12,573 nucleotides of DNA from Chitinophagaceae bacterium (lineage in GTDB: Bacteria; Bacteroidota; Bacteroidia; Chitinophagales; Chitinophagaceae). The DNA lies in contig JAJTCI010000036.1 in NCBI GenBank assembly GCA_021323155.1, forward strand, positions 1 to 12,573, given 5' to 3'. Under the pieces are notes generated by a model. It saw nothing but the letters and a program-made list of their open reading frames with translations. It made no database searches and was not told the origin of the DNA. Positions 1 through 6,984 of the stretch are shown in pieces. Position numbers and translations under genes: made by a program. The first letter of the stretch is position 1. Each line of letters begins with the position of its first letter.

Positions 1-2570
1 TATTGAACGTGGTCTCCAAAGACCTGGGCAATATCACCGTAACGTCCGCACCCGTGGTGATCAAAGGAGATACCACCGAGTTCAACGCGGGCTCCTTCAA
101 AACAAAGCCTAACGCGAGCACCGAAGACCTCCTGAAAAAATTACCAGGTGTGCAGGTTGATAAAGACGGCAACGTAAAGGCACAGGGCGAAGACGTGAAA
201 AAAGTACTGGTGGATGGCAAACAGTTCTTCGGCAACGACCCGAAGATGGCTACGAAGAACCTGCCCGCCGACGTGATCGATAAAGTACAGGTTTACGATG
301 CACAAAGCGACCAGAGTGCATTTAGTGGGTTTGACGATGGCAACCGGGAGAAGACCATCAACATCATTACCAAAAAAGACCGCCGCAAAGGCTACTTCGG
401 GAAAGCCAGCGTGGGCGCCGGTGACAATGAAAGATATGCGGCCAATCTTTCCGTGAACCGTTTCAATGGCAACCAGCAGATCTCGTTTATCGGGCAGGCG
501 AACAATACCAACCAGCAAAACTTTTCCATCCAGGACATCCTCGGGGTAATGGGAAGCGGTGGCATGTTCGGCGGCGGCGCGATGCAGGCGATGGGTGGTC
601 GCGGCAATATCGGCAACTTCATCGGTGGCGGTACCCAGTCCGGGATAACACGAACCATCGCAGGCGGGTTGAATTATAACGACGCATGGAGCAAGAAGAC
701 CGCGGTAAGTGGAAGTTACTTCTACAATAACCTCAACGTCCTGAACGGCAACAGTAAACTCCGGGAGACCTTCGTGCAGAACGATTCTTCCTTATTCACC
801 AGCAGCAACAGCTTTTCCAGGAACCGGAACCAGAACCACCGTTTCAATTTCGAGATAGATCACAAAATCGACTCCTTCAACTCCATCCTCATCAGGCCAT
901 CGGTCAACTTCCAGGAAAGCAACGGCTACAGTGAATCGGACCAGGTGACCACCAAGGGAAAGTTCAAAAACATCAACGACCTCATCTCGACCAACAACTC
1001 CGTTAACAACGGCTTCAACTTTAATAACAGCATTCTTTTCCGCCATCGCTTCCGGAAAAAAGGAAGGACCTTATCCGTTAACCTCACCCAGGCGATGAAT
1101 GAAAGCGAAACAGACCGCCGGAACCTGAATTACCGGAACAGCTATTACTCTTCCTCTTCATTCCGTGATACAACTGACCTGCTCTCCGACATTGACAGGG
1201 AAGGAAAGACCTTCGGAGGCAATGTTTCCTTTACCGAACCCATAGACAAAAAGAGCCAGGTAGAGCTGAGTTACAACTATAACAACAACAGTAATATCTC
1301 CAGCCAGGTCACCAACCGTTATACCAGTTCAACGGCAAAGTATGTAGAGGATTCCCTGCTCACCAATGATTTTCACAACAGGAATACCTCGCACCGCGTC
1401 ACTGCCAACTACCGCAGGCAGATCAACAAGGACTGGAATTACATTCTCGGGATGGGAGTGCAACAGGCCACGCTGGAAAGTGATAATCGCACGAAGCATA
1501 GCTTGCTTTCGCAGTCGTTCTACAATTACTTCCCCACCTTGTCTATCCAGTATAGCAAGAACAGGGTGAAGAACCTGCGCTTCAACTACCGCGGGAGCAC
1601 ACGCCAGCCGAACATTTCACAACTGCAGGACGTGATCGACATTACCAATCCCCTGAGCATCCGTCGTGGTAATCCAGGGTTGAAACAGGAGTTCAACAAC
1701 AACTTCAACCTGATGTATACCAACTTCGACATCTTTACGTTCAGGAACTTCTTCGTTGGTGTGAATGGTGGCGTCACATCGGATAAGATCGTCAATTACC
1801 TGATAACAAACTTTAAGGGGCAGACCAATGTGGTTACCGCCGACTCCGTTGTGCTCGGGCCTGGCGCACAGTATTCCCGACCTGTAAATGCGAACGGGGC
1901 TTACAACATCAGCAGCTTCGTCAACTACGGTTTCCCGATCAAAAAAATAAAGGCCAATGTAAACCTTACCACCACCGCAATGTTCAACAGGGACATTTCA
2001 CTGGTGCAGGATATCACGGAAACCACCGCCACAAAGGCCTACACCAAAAATTATATCCTGGGCGAAAGGATCTCTTTCAATATGAACCTGAAAGACAAGT
2101 TCGACCTGAATTTCTCCAGCACCTCTACCTATACCATCGCGAAGTACAGCAGGCAACCGGAACTGGATGCGAATTATTTCAGCCAGATATTCTCGCTGGA
2201 ACCTACTTATTCCACGAAAAAGGGCTGGATATTCGGCGTTGACTTCGACTATAATTTCACCAGGGGCCAGAGCGAAGGATATAACCAATCCGTTCCCCTG
2301 CTAAATGCCAGCATCACGAAGCAATTGTTCAAGAACAAGGCGGGCGAGATCCGGCTCAGCGCTTTCGACCTGCTGAACCAGAACCAGAATATCACCAGGA
2401 CTGTCCAGGAAAACTACGTGGAAGACGTGAACACGCGTGTATTGCAGCGTTACTTCATGTTATCGTTCACTTACAACCTCCGCAAGTTTGGCCAGAACGC
2501 CATGCCAGGTATCCTCAATATTTTTCGTGGATCGCCGATGCCGGGAGGAGGGCACATACGTGTTAACTGA
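1..2570 (+). CDS. TonB-dependent-receptor-like outer membrane beta-barrel protein (5' end missing)
   Basis: Outer-membrane protein with a plug-like domain followed by a large beta-barrel, of the Bacteroidota OMP_b-brl_3 (PF14905) type. The reading frame is open from the first bases (codons begin at nt 3) and stops with TGA at 2568-2570, leaving 855 residues. The TTG at nt 3 is not a believable start: the signal peptide and the usual N-terminal carboxypeptidase-regulatory-like domain must lie upstream of the window. Residues about 12-125 are plug-like (LLKKLPGVQVDKDGN, KVLVDGKQFFGNDP, DKVQVYDAQSDQ). The rest is rich in aromatic/polar alternating strands and Asn, typical of barrel strands and loops. 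Residues 181-210 are strikingly Gly/Met-rich. The protein ends with a barrel strand (YFMLSFTYNLRKFG) plus a Gly/Pro tail. Such proteins are thought to move or bind ligands at the outer membrane; the substrate cannot be told, and no SusD partner is visible here. Confidence 0.9.
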   Translation, partial: LNVVSKDLGNITVTSAPVVIKGDTTEFNAGSFKTKPNASTEDLLKKLPGVQVDKDGNVKAQGEDVKKVLVDGKQFFGNDPKMATKNLPADVIDKVQVYDAQSDQSAFSGFDDGNREKTINIITKKDRRKGYFGKASVGAGDNERYAANLSVNRFNGNQQISFIGQANNTNQQNFSIQDILGVMGSGGMFGGGAMQAMGGRGNIGNFIGGGTQSGITRTIAGGLNYNDAWSKKTAVSGSYFYNNLNVLNGNSKLRETFVQNDSSLFTSSNSFSRNRNQNHRFNFEIDHKIDSFNSILIRPSVNFQESNGYSESDQVTTKGKFKNINDLISTNNSVNNGFNFNNSILFRHRFRKKGRTLSVNLTQAMNESETDRRNLNYRNSYYSSSSFRDTTDLLSDIDREGKTFGGNVSFTEPIDKKSQVELSYNYNNNSNISSQVTNRYTSSTAKYVEDSLLTNDFHNRNTSHRVTANYRRQINKDWNYILGMGVQQATLESDNRTKHSLLSQSFYNYFPTLSIQYSKNRVKNLRFNYRGSTRQPNISQLQDVIDITNPLSIRRGNPGLKQEFNNNFNLMYTNFDIFTFRNFFVGVNGGVTSDKIVNYLITNFKGQTNVVTADSVVLGPGAQYSRPVNANGAYNISSFVNYGFPIKKIKANVNLTTTAMFNRDISLVQDITETTATKAYTKNYILGERISFNMNLKDKFDLNFSSTSTYTIAKYSRQPELDANYFSQIFSLEPTYSTKKGWIFGVDFDYNFTRGQSEGYNQSVPLLNASITKQLFKNKAGEIRLSAFDLLNQNQNITRTVQENYVEDVNTRVLQRYFMLSFTYNLRKFGQNAMPGILNIFRGSPMPGGGHIRVN

Positions 2571-2587
2571 CCAGCATATATAACATT

Positions 2588-2623
2588 AAAAAAATCCCGC
2601 CACATTGTTGACGGGATTTTTTT
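2588..2623. terminator. Bidirectional intrinsic terminator between convergent genes
   Basis: A perfect 12-bp inverted repeat: AAAAAAATCCCG at 2588-2599 and CGGGATTTTTTT at 2612-2623, with a 12-nt loop. A GC core (CCCG/CGGG) is flanked by seven A on one side and seven T on the other, so each strand gives a hairpin followed by a U-tract. It lies 17 nt after the barrel-protein stop and 16 nt beyond the stop of the minus-strand gene ending at 2640. It can therefore end both transcripts. The stem has few GC pairs, so its strength is uncertain. Confidence 0.85.
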
Positions 2624-2639
2624 ATATAATAAGTTGATA

Positions 2640-3008
2640 TTAATCAGCCTCTTCTTTTGGCCGCCCGATCACACGTTCTATCACGGAACCGATGATCGAA
2701 ACGATAAAGCTGAATGCCAGTGCGATGAGCCATCCGCTCAGGTGAAACCCCGCCACGATATCATCCACCCACATAATGATGAGCACGTTAATGACCAGCA
2801 AGAACAAGCCCAGCGTAACGATCGTTATGGGGATGGTGAGCAGCACCAATATTGGTTTGACAAATGTATTGAGCAGTCCGAGCAGTATGGCTACTACGAT
2901 CGCAGTCATTGGGTCGTTCACCTCAACGCCTGGTAAAATATACGCGGCAAGTAATACCGCGAGTGAAGTTGTAATGGTACTGATAAAGAATTTTCCGATG
3001 ATGTTCAT
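2640..3008 (-). CDS. YvlD / phage-holin-4_2 family small membrane protein
   Basis: A 122-residue integral membrane protein with about four hydrophobic segments (roughly residues 6-26, 33-50, 53-79 and 91-112) and short polar ends. The pattern LLNTFVKPILVLLTIPITI followed by LGLFLLVIN is characteristic of the PF04020 family (YvlD). Databases label this family 'phage holin family', but most members are ordinary chromosomal genes. There are no phage genes nearby, so a lysis role should not be read from the name; the cellular function is unknown. The ATG at 3006-3008 is 23 nt downstream of the non-catalytic M16 gene, so it is probably the last gene of that operon. The bidirectional hairpin at 2588-2623 lies just beyond its stop. 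Confidence 0.85.
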   Translation of the reverse strand: MNIIGKFFISTITTSLAVLLAAYILPGVEVNDPMTAIVVAILLGLLNTFVKPILVLLTIPITIVTLGLFLLVINVLIIMWVDDIVAGFHLSGWLIALAFSFIVSIIGSVIERVIGRPKEEAD

Positions 3009-3031
3009 CCGGGTTAGCAGGGTTTAGGGGC

Positions 3032-4312
3032 TCAAATTACTACTAATTCATAGAATTCTTCTGGCTGGAGATACTTTTTTGCAAGCTCCTGTAACTCTTC
3101 CGCGGAGATGGTTTTGATCACGTTAATGCTATCATAAAAGTACGCTTCCGTCAGCCCATTCAACACATAGTTCTTCCACCTGGCAATGATCTGGAATGGA
3201 CCGTCAAGATCTCCGAGTATCGTTCCGATCATGAAATTACGCACGAGGTCCAGCTCTTCATCGTCCACCGTTTCGTCACACAGGAGGCGCATTTCTTTAT
3301 ACACCTCGTCTATCGTTGGCCGGCACACGGGTCTTCCCGCTTCCGTGCTCACCATCCACGCGCTGGTCTGTATGTGGTTCTGCAGGTAGCTATGGATCCC
3401 ATAGGTATACCCTTTCTCTTCGCGGATGTTGCTCATCAGCCTTGACCCAAAGAAGCCACCGAAAATATTGTTCAATACACCTGCCTTTGGAAAGTCGGGA
3501 TGATGCCGGTTGGGAAACGGGCGCGCGATACGGATCGCACCCTGCACACCGCCCGCGTCATTGATTATTTCGTAGCGCTTTTCTTTCGCGGGTAGCGGTT
3601 GGTTATGAGGTTTCGGTACCGGCGCCTGGTTAAAAGGCAGTTTGCCAAATACATTGTTGAGTTGTTGTTGGATATCAACAGGCAGTTTACCCGCGACAAA
3701 TAGTATGCACTTCCCGTTCACATAGTACTGCTTGTAAAATGCAGCGAGGTCGTCTCTTTGCAACTTATCATAATCCATCGTGGAAGTATACCTGCCATAA
3801 GGGTGGTCAAACCCAAAAAGGTATTCATCGATCAACCGATTTGCAACGAAATCACATTTCCGCAGGTTTACCTGTAACCGTTGCTTCTGGTTTTGTTTGT
3901 AAGTGACGAGTTCGTCTTCCGGGAAAATACTGTCAGTAAGTATCTCCGCAACAACGGGCAATAATGCCGGCAGGTGCTTGGTGAGACAGTGAAGACTTAA
4001 CGTCGCGGTTTCATTATAACAATGCCGGTTGAGGTAAGCGCCATAAAATTCAAAATGCTCGCTGATGGCGAAAGCAGGCTTGTTCTTCGTACCATTCTTC
4101 AGCAGGAAGTTGGTAGTGGCGGCTACGATGTTGCTGTGTTCGTAACAATTACCCGCAAAAAATACCCATTCGGCAAGCATCACTTCTTCTTCGCCCGCGT
4201 TCACCGCGTACACTTCAACCCCATTGTCTAAAACAAATCGCTCGCAAGGTGGAAGGTTCAGTTGAAATTCTACCGGGTCGAATATATGTGGCGCCTCTTT
4301 CCTGTTTATCAT
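3032..4312 (-). CDS. M16 family peptidase, non-catalytic subunit
   Basis: A 426-residue pitrilysin/processing-peptidase-like (M16B) protein without zinc ligands. Where its partner has H-x-x-E-H, this protein reads ATTNF (residues 65-69) before LLKNGT, so it should not bind zinc. The C-terminal half keeps the substrate-binding Arg/Tyr signature: GSRLMSNIREEKGYTYG with Arg291 and Tyr302/Tyr304. In known bacterial M16B heterodimers one subunit supplies HxxEH and the other the R/Y pair, which matches this gene and its upstream neighbour. The ATG at 4310-4312 follows the neighbour's TGA (4314-4316) after one base, so translational coupling is likely. No signal peptide is evident, which suggests a cytoplasmic enzyme unless it is exported by another route. 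Family assignment is firm; the substrate is unknown. Confidence 0.93.
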   Translation of the reverse strand: MINRKEAPHIFDPVEFQLNLPPCERFVLDNGVEVYAVNAGEEEVMLAEWVFFAGNCYEHSNIVAATTNFLLKNGTKNKPAFAISEHFEFYGAYLNRHCYNETATLSLHCLTKHLPALLPVVAEILTDSIFPEDELVTYKQNQKQRLQVNLRKCDFVANRLIDEYLFGFDHPYGRYTSTMDYDKLQRDDLAAFYKQYYVNGKCILFVAGKLPVDIQQQLNNVFGKLPFNQAPVPKPHNQPLPAKEKRYEIINDAGGVQGAIRIARPFPNRHHPDFPKAGVLNNIFGGFFGSRLMSNIREEKGYTYGIHSYLQNHIQTSAWMVSTEAGRPVCRPTIDEVYKEMRLLCDETVDDEELDLVRNFMIGTILGDLDGPFQIIARWKNYVLNGLTEAYFYDSINVIKTISAEELQELAKKYLQPEEFYELVVI

Positions 4313-4313
4313 G

Positions 4314-5552
4314 TCAGTTATTGCTGTAGTAGTGCAGCGTGTTGCTGTTATTTGGATCGAAGATCCGTTTGCTGTATTCCAGGATGTCTTCCGCCGTAAT
4401 GGCCTGGTACCTGGCGAGTTCGTTGTTCATCAGGTCGGCGTCGCCGAGGAGTTCATAAAAAGCCAGGCTATTGGCCCGGTTCATTACGCTCATATCTTCA
4501 AAAGCGATCACGCTCTCGGTTTTGTTCTTCACCTTCTGCAGTTCGGTATCATTGATCATATCGGCTGCCATCCGGCTCACCTCTTCATTCACCGCGGCCT
4601 CCGCATCTGCCATCGCAACTCCTTTCACCAGTTTTCCCTCGATAGTGAACAACCCTTTCTCCACGCTGCCAAAATGATAACACTCGATATTGGAAAACAT
4701 CTTTTTTTCCTTTACCAGCACCTGGTACAAGCGGGAAGAAGTACCGCCACCTAATACTTCAGAGATAAGGTCGGCCACGTAGTAGCCTTTCTCCAGTCTT
4801 GAATCGATATGCCAGGTCTTATACAGTGCGTCCAAAGGCACATCCGCACGCACCTCCAACAGGCGGGCGGCAGATTGCACCGGTTCTGCCGGCAAACTTC
4901 GTTCATACTTTGTGCCCCGCTCGATACCGCCAAACCATTTCTCCGCGAGTGTCCGCATGTCCTCCGTCTTCACGCTCCCCGCGACCACCAGTATCGCGTT
5001 CACGGGGCGGTAGTGCTTAAAGAAAAAGTTCTTTACATCACCGATTCGCGCATCCTCTACATGCTTCAGGTCTTTACCGATCGTCATCCAGCGATAGGGA
5101 TGCACCTGGTAAGCCAGTTCGCGCATCTTGTGCCAGGCATCGCCATATGGTTTGTTGATGTAATGCTCTTTGAATTCTTCGCACACCACCTTGCGTTGTA
5201 CCTCCAGGCTCTTTTCACTGAAAGCGAGGCTCAGCATCCGGTCGCTCTCCAGCCAGAACGCGGTTTCGATATTCTGGGCGGGCAACTGGCAGTAATAATT
5301 CGTGAGGTCGTTAGTGGTATAGGCATTGTTTTCGCCACCAGCCCTTTGCAGTGGCTCGTCGTAATCAGAAATGTTGACGCTGCCGCCAAACATCAGGTGT
5401 TCAAAAAGATGGGCGAAGCCGGTTTGTCCAGGATCTTCATCACGCGCGCCCACATCGTACATCACGTTCACTACCGCCATGGGTGTGGAATGGTCTTCAT
5501 GCACCAGGACCCGCAACCCGTTCTCCAAAACAAACCGTTCATAATGTATCAT
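4314..5552 (-). CDS. M16 family zinc metallopeptidase, catalytic subunit
   Basis: A 412-residue M16B peptidase. Counting from the chosen start, the inverted zinc motif is H48-L-F-E51-H52 inside GFAHLFEHLMFGGS. A Glu cluster at 125-129 (CEEFKE) sits where the third ligand is expected (about 76 residues later in the family). The second half-domain has SSRLYQVLVKEKKMFS, which lacks the Tyr of the R/Y pair that its downstream partner carries. Together they should make one complete protease cleaving unfolded or short peptides. Start: the frame is open back to an ATG at 5684, but that would overlap the preceding gene. Family similarity begins at MIHYERFVLENG, so ATG 5550-5552 is preferred (ATG 5556-5558 is two codons earlier). 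A TATCTTTG promoter-like element at 5575-5582 lies between the 5684 ATG and the chosen start, supporting the shorter form. Confidence 0.93.
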   Translation of the reverse strand: MIHYERFVLENGLRVLVHEDHSTPMAVVNVMYDVGARDEDPGQTGFAHLFEHLMFGGSVNISDYDEPLQRAGGENNAYTTNDLTNYYCQLPAQNIETAFWLESDRMLSLAFSEKSLEVQRKVVCEEFKEHYINKPYGDAWHKMRELAYQVHPYRWMTIGKDLKHVEDARIGDVKNFFFKHYRPVNAILVVAGSVKTEDMRTLAEKWFGGIERGTKYERSLPAEPVQSAARLLEVRADVPLDALYKTWHIDSRLEKGYYVADLISEVLGGGTSSRLYQVLVKEKKMFSNIECYHFGSVEKGLFTIEGKLVKGVAMADAEAAVNEEVSRMAADMINDTELQKVKNKTESVIAFEDMSVMNRANSLAFYELLGDADLMNNELARYQAITAEDILEYSKRIFDPNNSNTLHYYSNN

Positions 5553-5574
5553 ACCCATCCAGCTTAAAGGGTAG

Positions 5575-5582
5575 CAAAGATA
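5575..5582 (-). promoter_or_regulatory. Bacteroidetes -7 promoter element upstream of the M16 pair
   Basis: The minus strand reads TATCTTTG, an exact match to the Bacteroidota sigma-A -7 consensus TAnnTTTG, in the 70-nt gap between the ATL gene and the M16 gene. It ends 22 nt before the chosen ATG (5552). No clear TTTG -33 box is seen at the usual spacing; the nearest T-rich run is about 25 nt upstream. It could give the M16 pair and the YvlD gene their own transcript in addition to read-through from trmB. Confidence 0.45.
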
Positions 5583-5622
5583 GCTGAGGAAGGGCTTCGT
5601 AGGCCGTGAAAAAAAGGACGCC

Positions 5623-6003
5623 TCAGAAGCCCAGTTCGATAGCGGGATCCCAGAATAGCCGGTCAAATTCCTGGATGATATCATCCTTCACGGTGATCTT
5701 TTCTTTTGCCAGCAACTCCTGCATCAGGGTAGGTGTGGCGAAATGCATCTTGCCCGACAGCATCCCGTTGCGGTTTACCACCCGATGCGCCGGCACCTTA
5801 GGTGTTGCCTGGAACGATGCATTCATCGCCCAGCCCACCATACGCGCACTCATCTTAGTGCCGAGATAATTCGCGATAGCACCATAAGAGGTGACACGGC
5901 CTTTGGGGATCAGTCGCACGACTTCCCATACATCATTGAAAAAACCATGTTCCGCAGCGGGTCCTTTCACCGTTGGCGGCTTCCGCTCAGGCTTTTTTTT
6001 CAT
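5623..6003 (-). CDS. Alkyltransferase-like protein (MGMT fold, active Cys replaced by Ala)
   Basis: A small DNA-binding protein of the O6-alkylguanine-DNA alkyltransferase fold, about 126 residues. FFNDVWEVVRLIPKGRVTSYG (21-41), SARMVGWAMN (52-61, with the Arg 'finger' R54) and PAHRVVNRNG (71-80) give the helix-turn-helix and the active-site loop. In true MGMT/Ogt the loop is PCHRV; here the Cys is Ala72. It therefore cannot accept alkyl groups and belongs with alkyltransferase-like (ATL) proteins. These flip and bind O6-alkylguanine and hand the lesion to nucleotide excision repair. An Ala version is known in Thermus, a Trp version in E. coli. The frame is open to 6102, but the N-terminus before MKKKPERK is unlike the family. 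ATG 6001-6003 is chosen, with ATG 6016-6018 equally possible. Either start overlaps the end of the DUF5522 gene (stop at 5987), suggesting coupled translation. Confidence 0.88.
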   Translation of the reverse strand: MKKKPERKPPTVKGPAAEHGFFNDVWEVVRLIPKGRVTSYGAIANYLGTKMSARMVGWAMNASFQATPKVPAHRVVNRNGMLSGKMHFATPTLMQELLAKEKITVKDDIIQEFDRLFWDPAIELGF

Positions 6004-6199
6004 CTTGACTGTTTTCATCCTCCCGCTTTTCCAGGAGCAGCGTACGCTTTGGTTCCGGTACGTTCTTATAATCGTAGGGACAATTCCTGCAACCATTGCC
6101 ACAACAATATCCCCGGCTCAACAGGTAATCAGCAGTGAACACTACAAGTCCGTCGCTGTTGAAATATGGCTCGTCATCATCCAGTAGCTTCCTGTTCAC
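5987..6199 (-). CDS. DUF5522 four-cysteine small protein
   Basis: A 70-residue protein recognised as a DUF5522-type member common in Bacteroidota. The core is EPYFNSDGLVVFTADYLLSR followed by G-Y-C-C-G-N-G-C-R-N-C-P-Y. The four cysteines (C32, C33, C37, C40) are grouped like a metal or iron-sulfur site, but no biochemical function is known and metal binding is inference. The C-terminal third is charged (Lys/Glu/Asp-rich) and probably disordered. The start is a GTG at 6197-6199, overlapping the 3' end of trmB by 23 nt. Its own 3' end overlaps the start of the ATL gene by 17 nt (or 32). This overlap chain is strong evidence for a shared mRNA and hints at a link to the ATL protein. Confidence 0.85.
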   Translation of the reverse strand: MNRKLLDDDEPYFNSDGLVVFTADYLLSRGYCCGNGCRNCPYDYKNVPEPKRTLLLEKREDENSQDEKKA

Positions 6200-6884
6200 G
6201 TAACAATTGTTTTAAGATTTCATCCTTCTCCACCGGCAACTCCCCATCCAATGTAAACCGCAGATAGTGTACACGGTTGCTCCGGGCGATATCCAGTTTC
6301 TCATAATGGGTCTTTATCTGGAGGTCGGGGGAAACCCCCGGTAGCGCATACACGTCATCAACGTCTTCCAACAGCGGCAACCGATACAACGAAACAACCT
6401 GCCGCGTAAACTCATACAAGGCGGGGCTGTCCGTCTTTAAATGAATTTCACCACCCGGCCGTAAAAACTGGCCGTAAATACGCAGGAATTTAGGATGCGT
6501 AAGCCGCTTCTTTGCCTTTGACATTCGCAGTTGCGGATCGGGAAAGGTGATCCAGATACCGTTCACTTCCGCAGGCGCAAAATACTCTCCTACCTGGTCG
6601 ATCTGGGTACGAAGGAAAGCCACGTTACCCAGGCCCTTTTCCAATGCTGTTTTAGCGCCACGCCAGATGCGGTTACCTTTTATGTCCACGCCGATAAAGT
6701 TCATTTGGGGGTAGCGCTCGCCCAGGCCAACGGCGTATTCACCCTTACCGCAGGCAAGCTCCAGCACAATAGGGTTGGCATTACCGAAGTGCCTCGACCA
6801 GTTCCCCATGATTTCCTTCGGAAATTCCAACACGTTGGAAAACCCTTTGATCTCTTCGAATCGAATTAGTTTTTTCTGTCCCAC
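6177..6884 (-). CDS. trmB: tRNA (guanine-N7-)-methyltransferase TrmB
   Basis: A cytoplasmic SAM-dependent enzyme that makes m7G46 in the variable loop of tRNAs. With the start below it has 235 residues, normal for the family. The SAM-binding loop is VLELACGKGEYAVGL (40-54), then FIGVDIKGNRIWRGAK (63-78). The family signature ITFPDPQ is at 112-118, KRLTHPKFL at 126-134, HLKTD at 148-152, and the substrate loop THYE at 192-195. The frame is open back to an ATG at 6968, but homologous sequence begins at GQKKLIRFEE. The codon before it is GTG at 6882-6884, taken as the start. The longer form would also cover the TATCTTTG promoter-like element at 6890-6897. It is the first gene of the minus-strand cluster leading to DUF5522, ATL and the M16 pair. 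Confidence 0.92.
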   Translation of the reverse strand: MGQKKLIRFEEIKGFSNVLEFPKEIMGNWSRHFGNANPIVLELACGKGEYAVGLGERYPQMNFIGVDIKGNRIWRGAKTALEKGLGNVAFLRTQIDQVGEYFAPAEVNGIWITFPDPQLRMSKAKKRLTHPKFLRIYGQFLRPGGEIHLKTDSPALYEFTRQVVSLYRLPLLEDVDDVYALPGVSPDLQIKTHYEKLDIARSNRVHYLRFTLDGELPVEKDEILKQLLREQEATG

Positions 6885-6889
6885 TACTG

Positions 6890-6897
6890 CAAAGATA
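6890..6897 (-). promoter_or_regulatory. Bacteroidetes -7 promoter element at the trmB start
   Basis: The minus strand reads TATCTTTG, identical to the element before the M16 pair and an exact TAnnTTTG match. It ends only 5 nt before the GTG chosen for trmB. As Bacteroidota transcripts usually begin about 5-7 nt after this box, the mRNA could start at or next to the GTG and be leaderless. No convincing -33 TTTG box is present, so the element is supported by the octamer and position alone. Confidence 0.4.
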
Positions 6898-6934
6898 AAC
6901 CGCAATTTTACTGGAGCCGCCCGAGAAAATACGG

Positions 6935-6965
6935 TTGTGGGGGAATTAAATCTATTGTAATGTTG
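6935..6965 (+). promoter_or_regulatory. Weak candidate promoter for the PAS protein gene
   Basis: In the 100-nt divergent gap between trmB and the PAS gene, TAATGTTG (6958-6965) differs from TAnnTTTG at one position. A TTG (6935-6937) lies 20 nt upstream of it as a partial -33 box. The element ends 19 nt before the ATG at 6985. The match is weak, and it is listed because a promoter for this gene must lie here or within trmB. Confidence 0.22.
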
Positions 6966-6984
6966 CATTCGTCATCCGCCCGAA

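Noticed and set aside
2634..2936. Plus-strand open frame opposite the YvlD-type gene
   Set aside because: The translation is a low-complexity mix of His, Asp and Gln created by reading a membrane-protein gene backwards. The minus-strand protein has clear family features.
2640..3008. Phage origin suggested by the 'holin' family name
   Set aside because: PF04020/YvlD proteins are ordinary chromosomal membrane proteins. No endolysin, structural or integrase gene is present nearby.
4311..4754. Plus-strand open frame of 147 codons opposite the M16 gene
   Set aside because: Antisense shadow of the catalytic M16 coding sequence, with no domain or independent support.
4809..5567. Long plus-strand open frame (252 codons) opposite the catalytic M16 gene
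   Set aside because: It is fully antisense to a gene with unmistakable M16 motifs. Its translation is rich in His/Arg/Gln with no recognisable domain, as expected of a shadow frame.
5553..5684. 44-codon upstream extension of the catalytic M16 gene
   Set aside because: It overlaps the end of the ATL gene and contains the TATCTTTG element. Family similarity begins at MIHYERF. The extension is not a convincing signal peptide (aromatic and charged residues, no clean hydrophobic core with a cleavage site).
5743..6138. Plus-strand open frame over the ATL and DUF5522 genes
   Set aside because: Antisense to two recognised genes; no start context or domain.
6885..6968. 28-codon upstream extension of trmB to an ATG at 6968
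   Set aside because: The added residues are not TrmB-like, the extension covers a promoter-like octamer, and it would leave only 16 nt to the divergent PAS gene.
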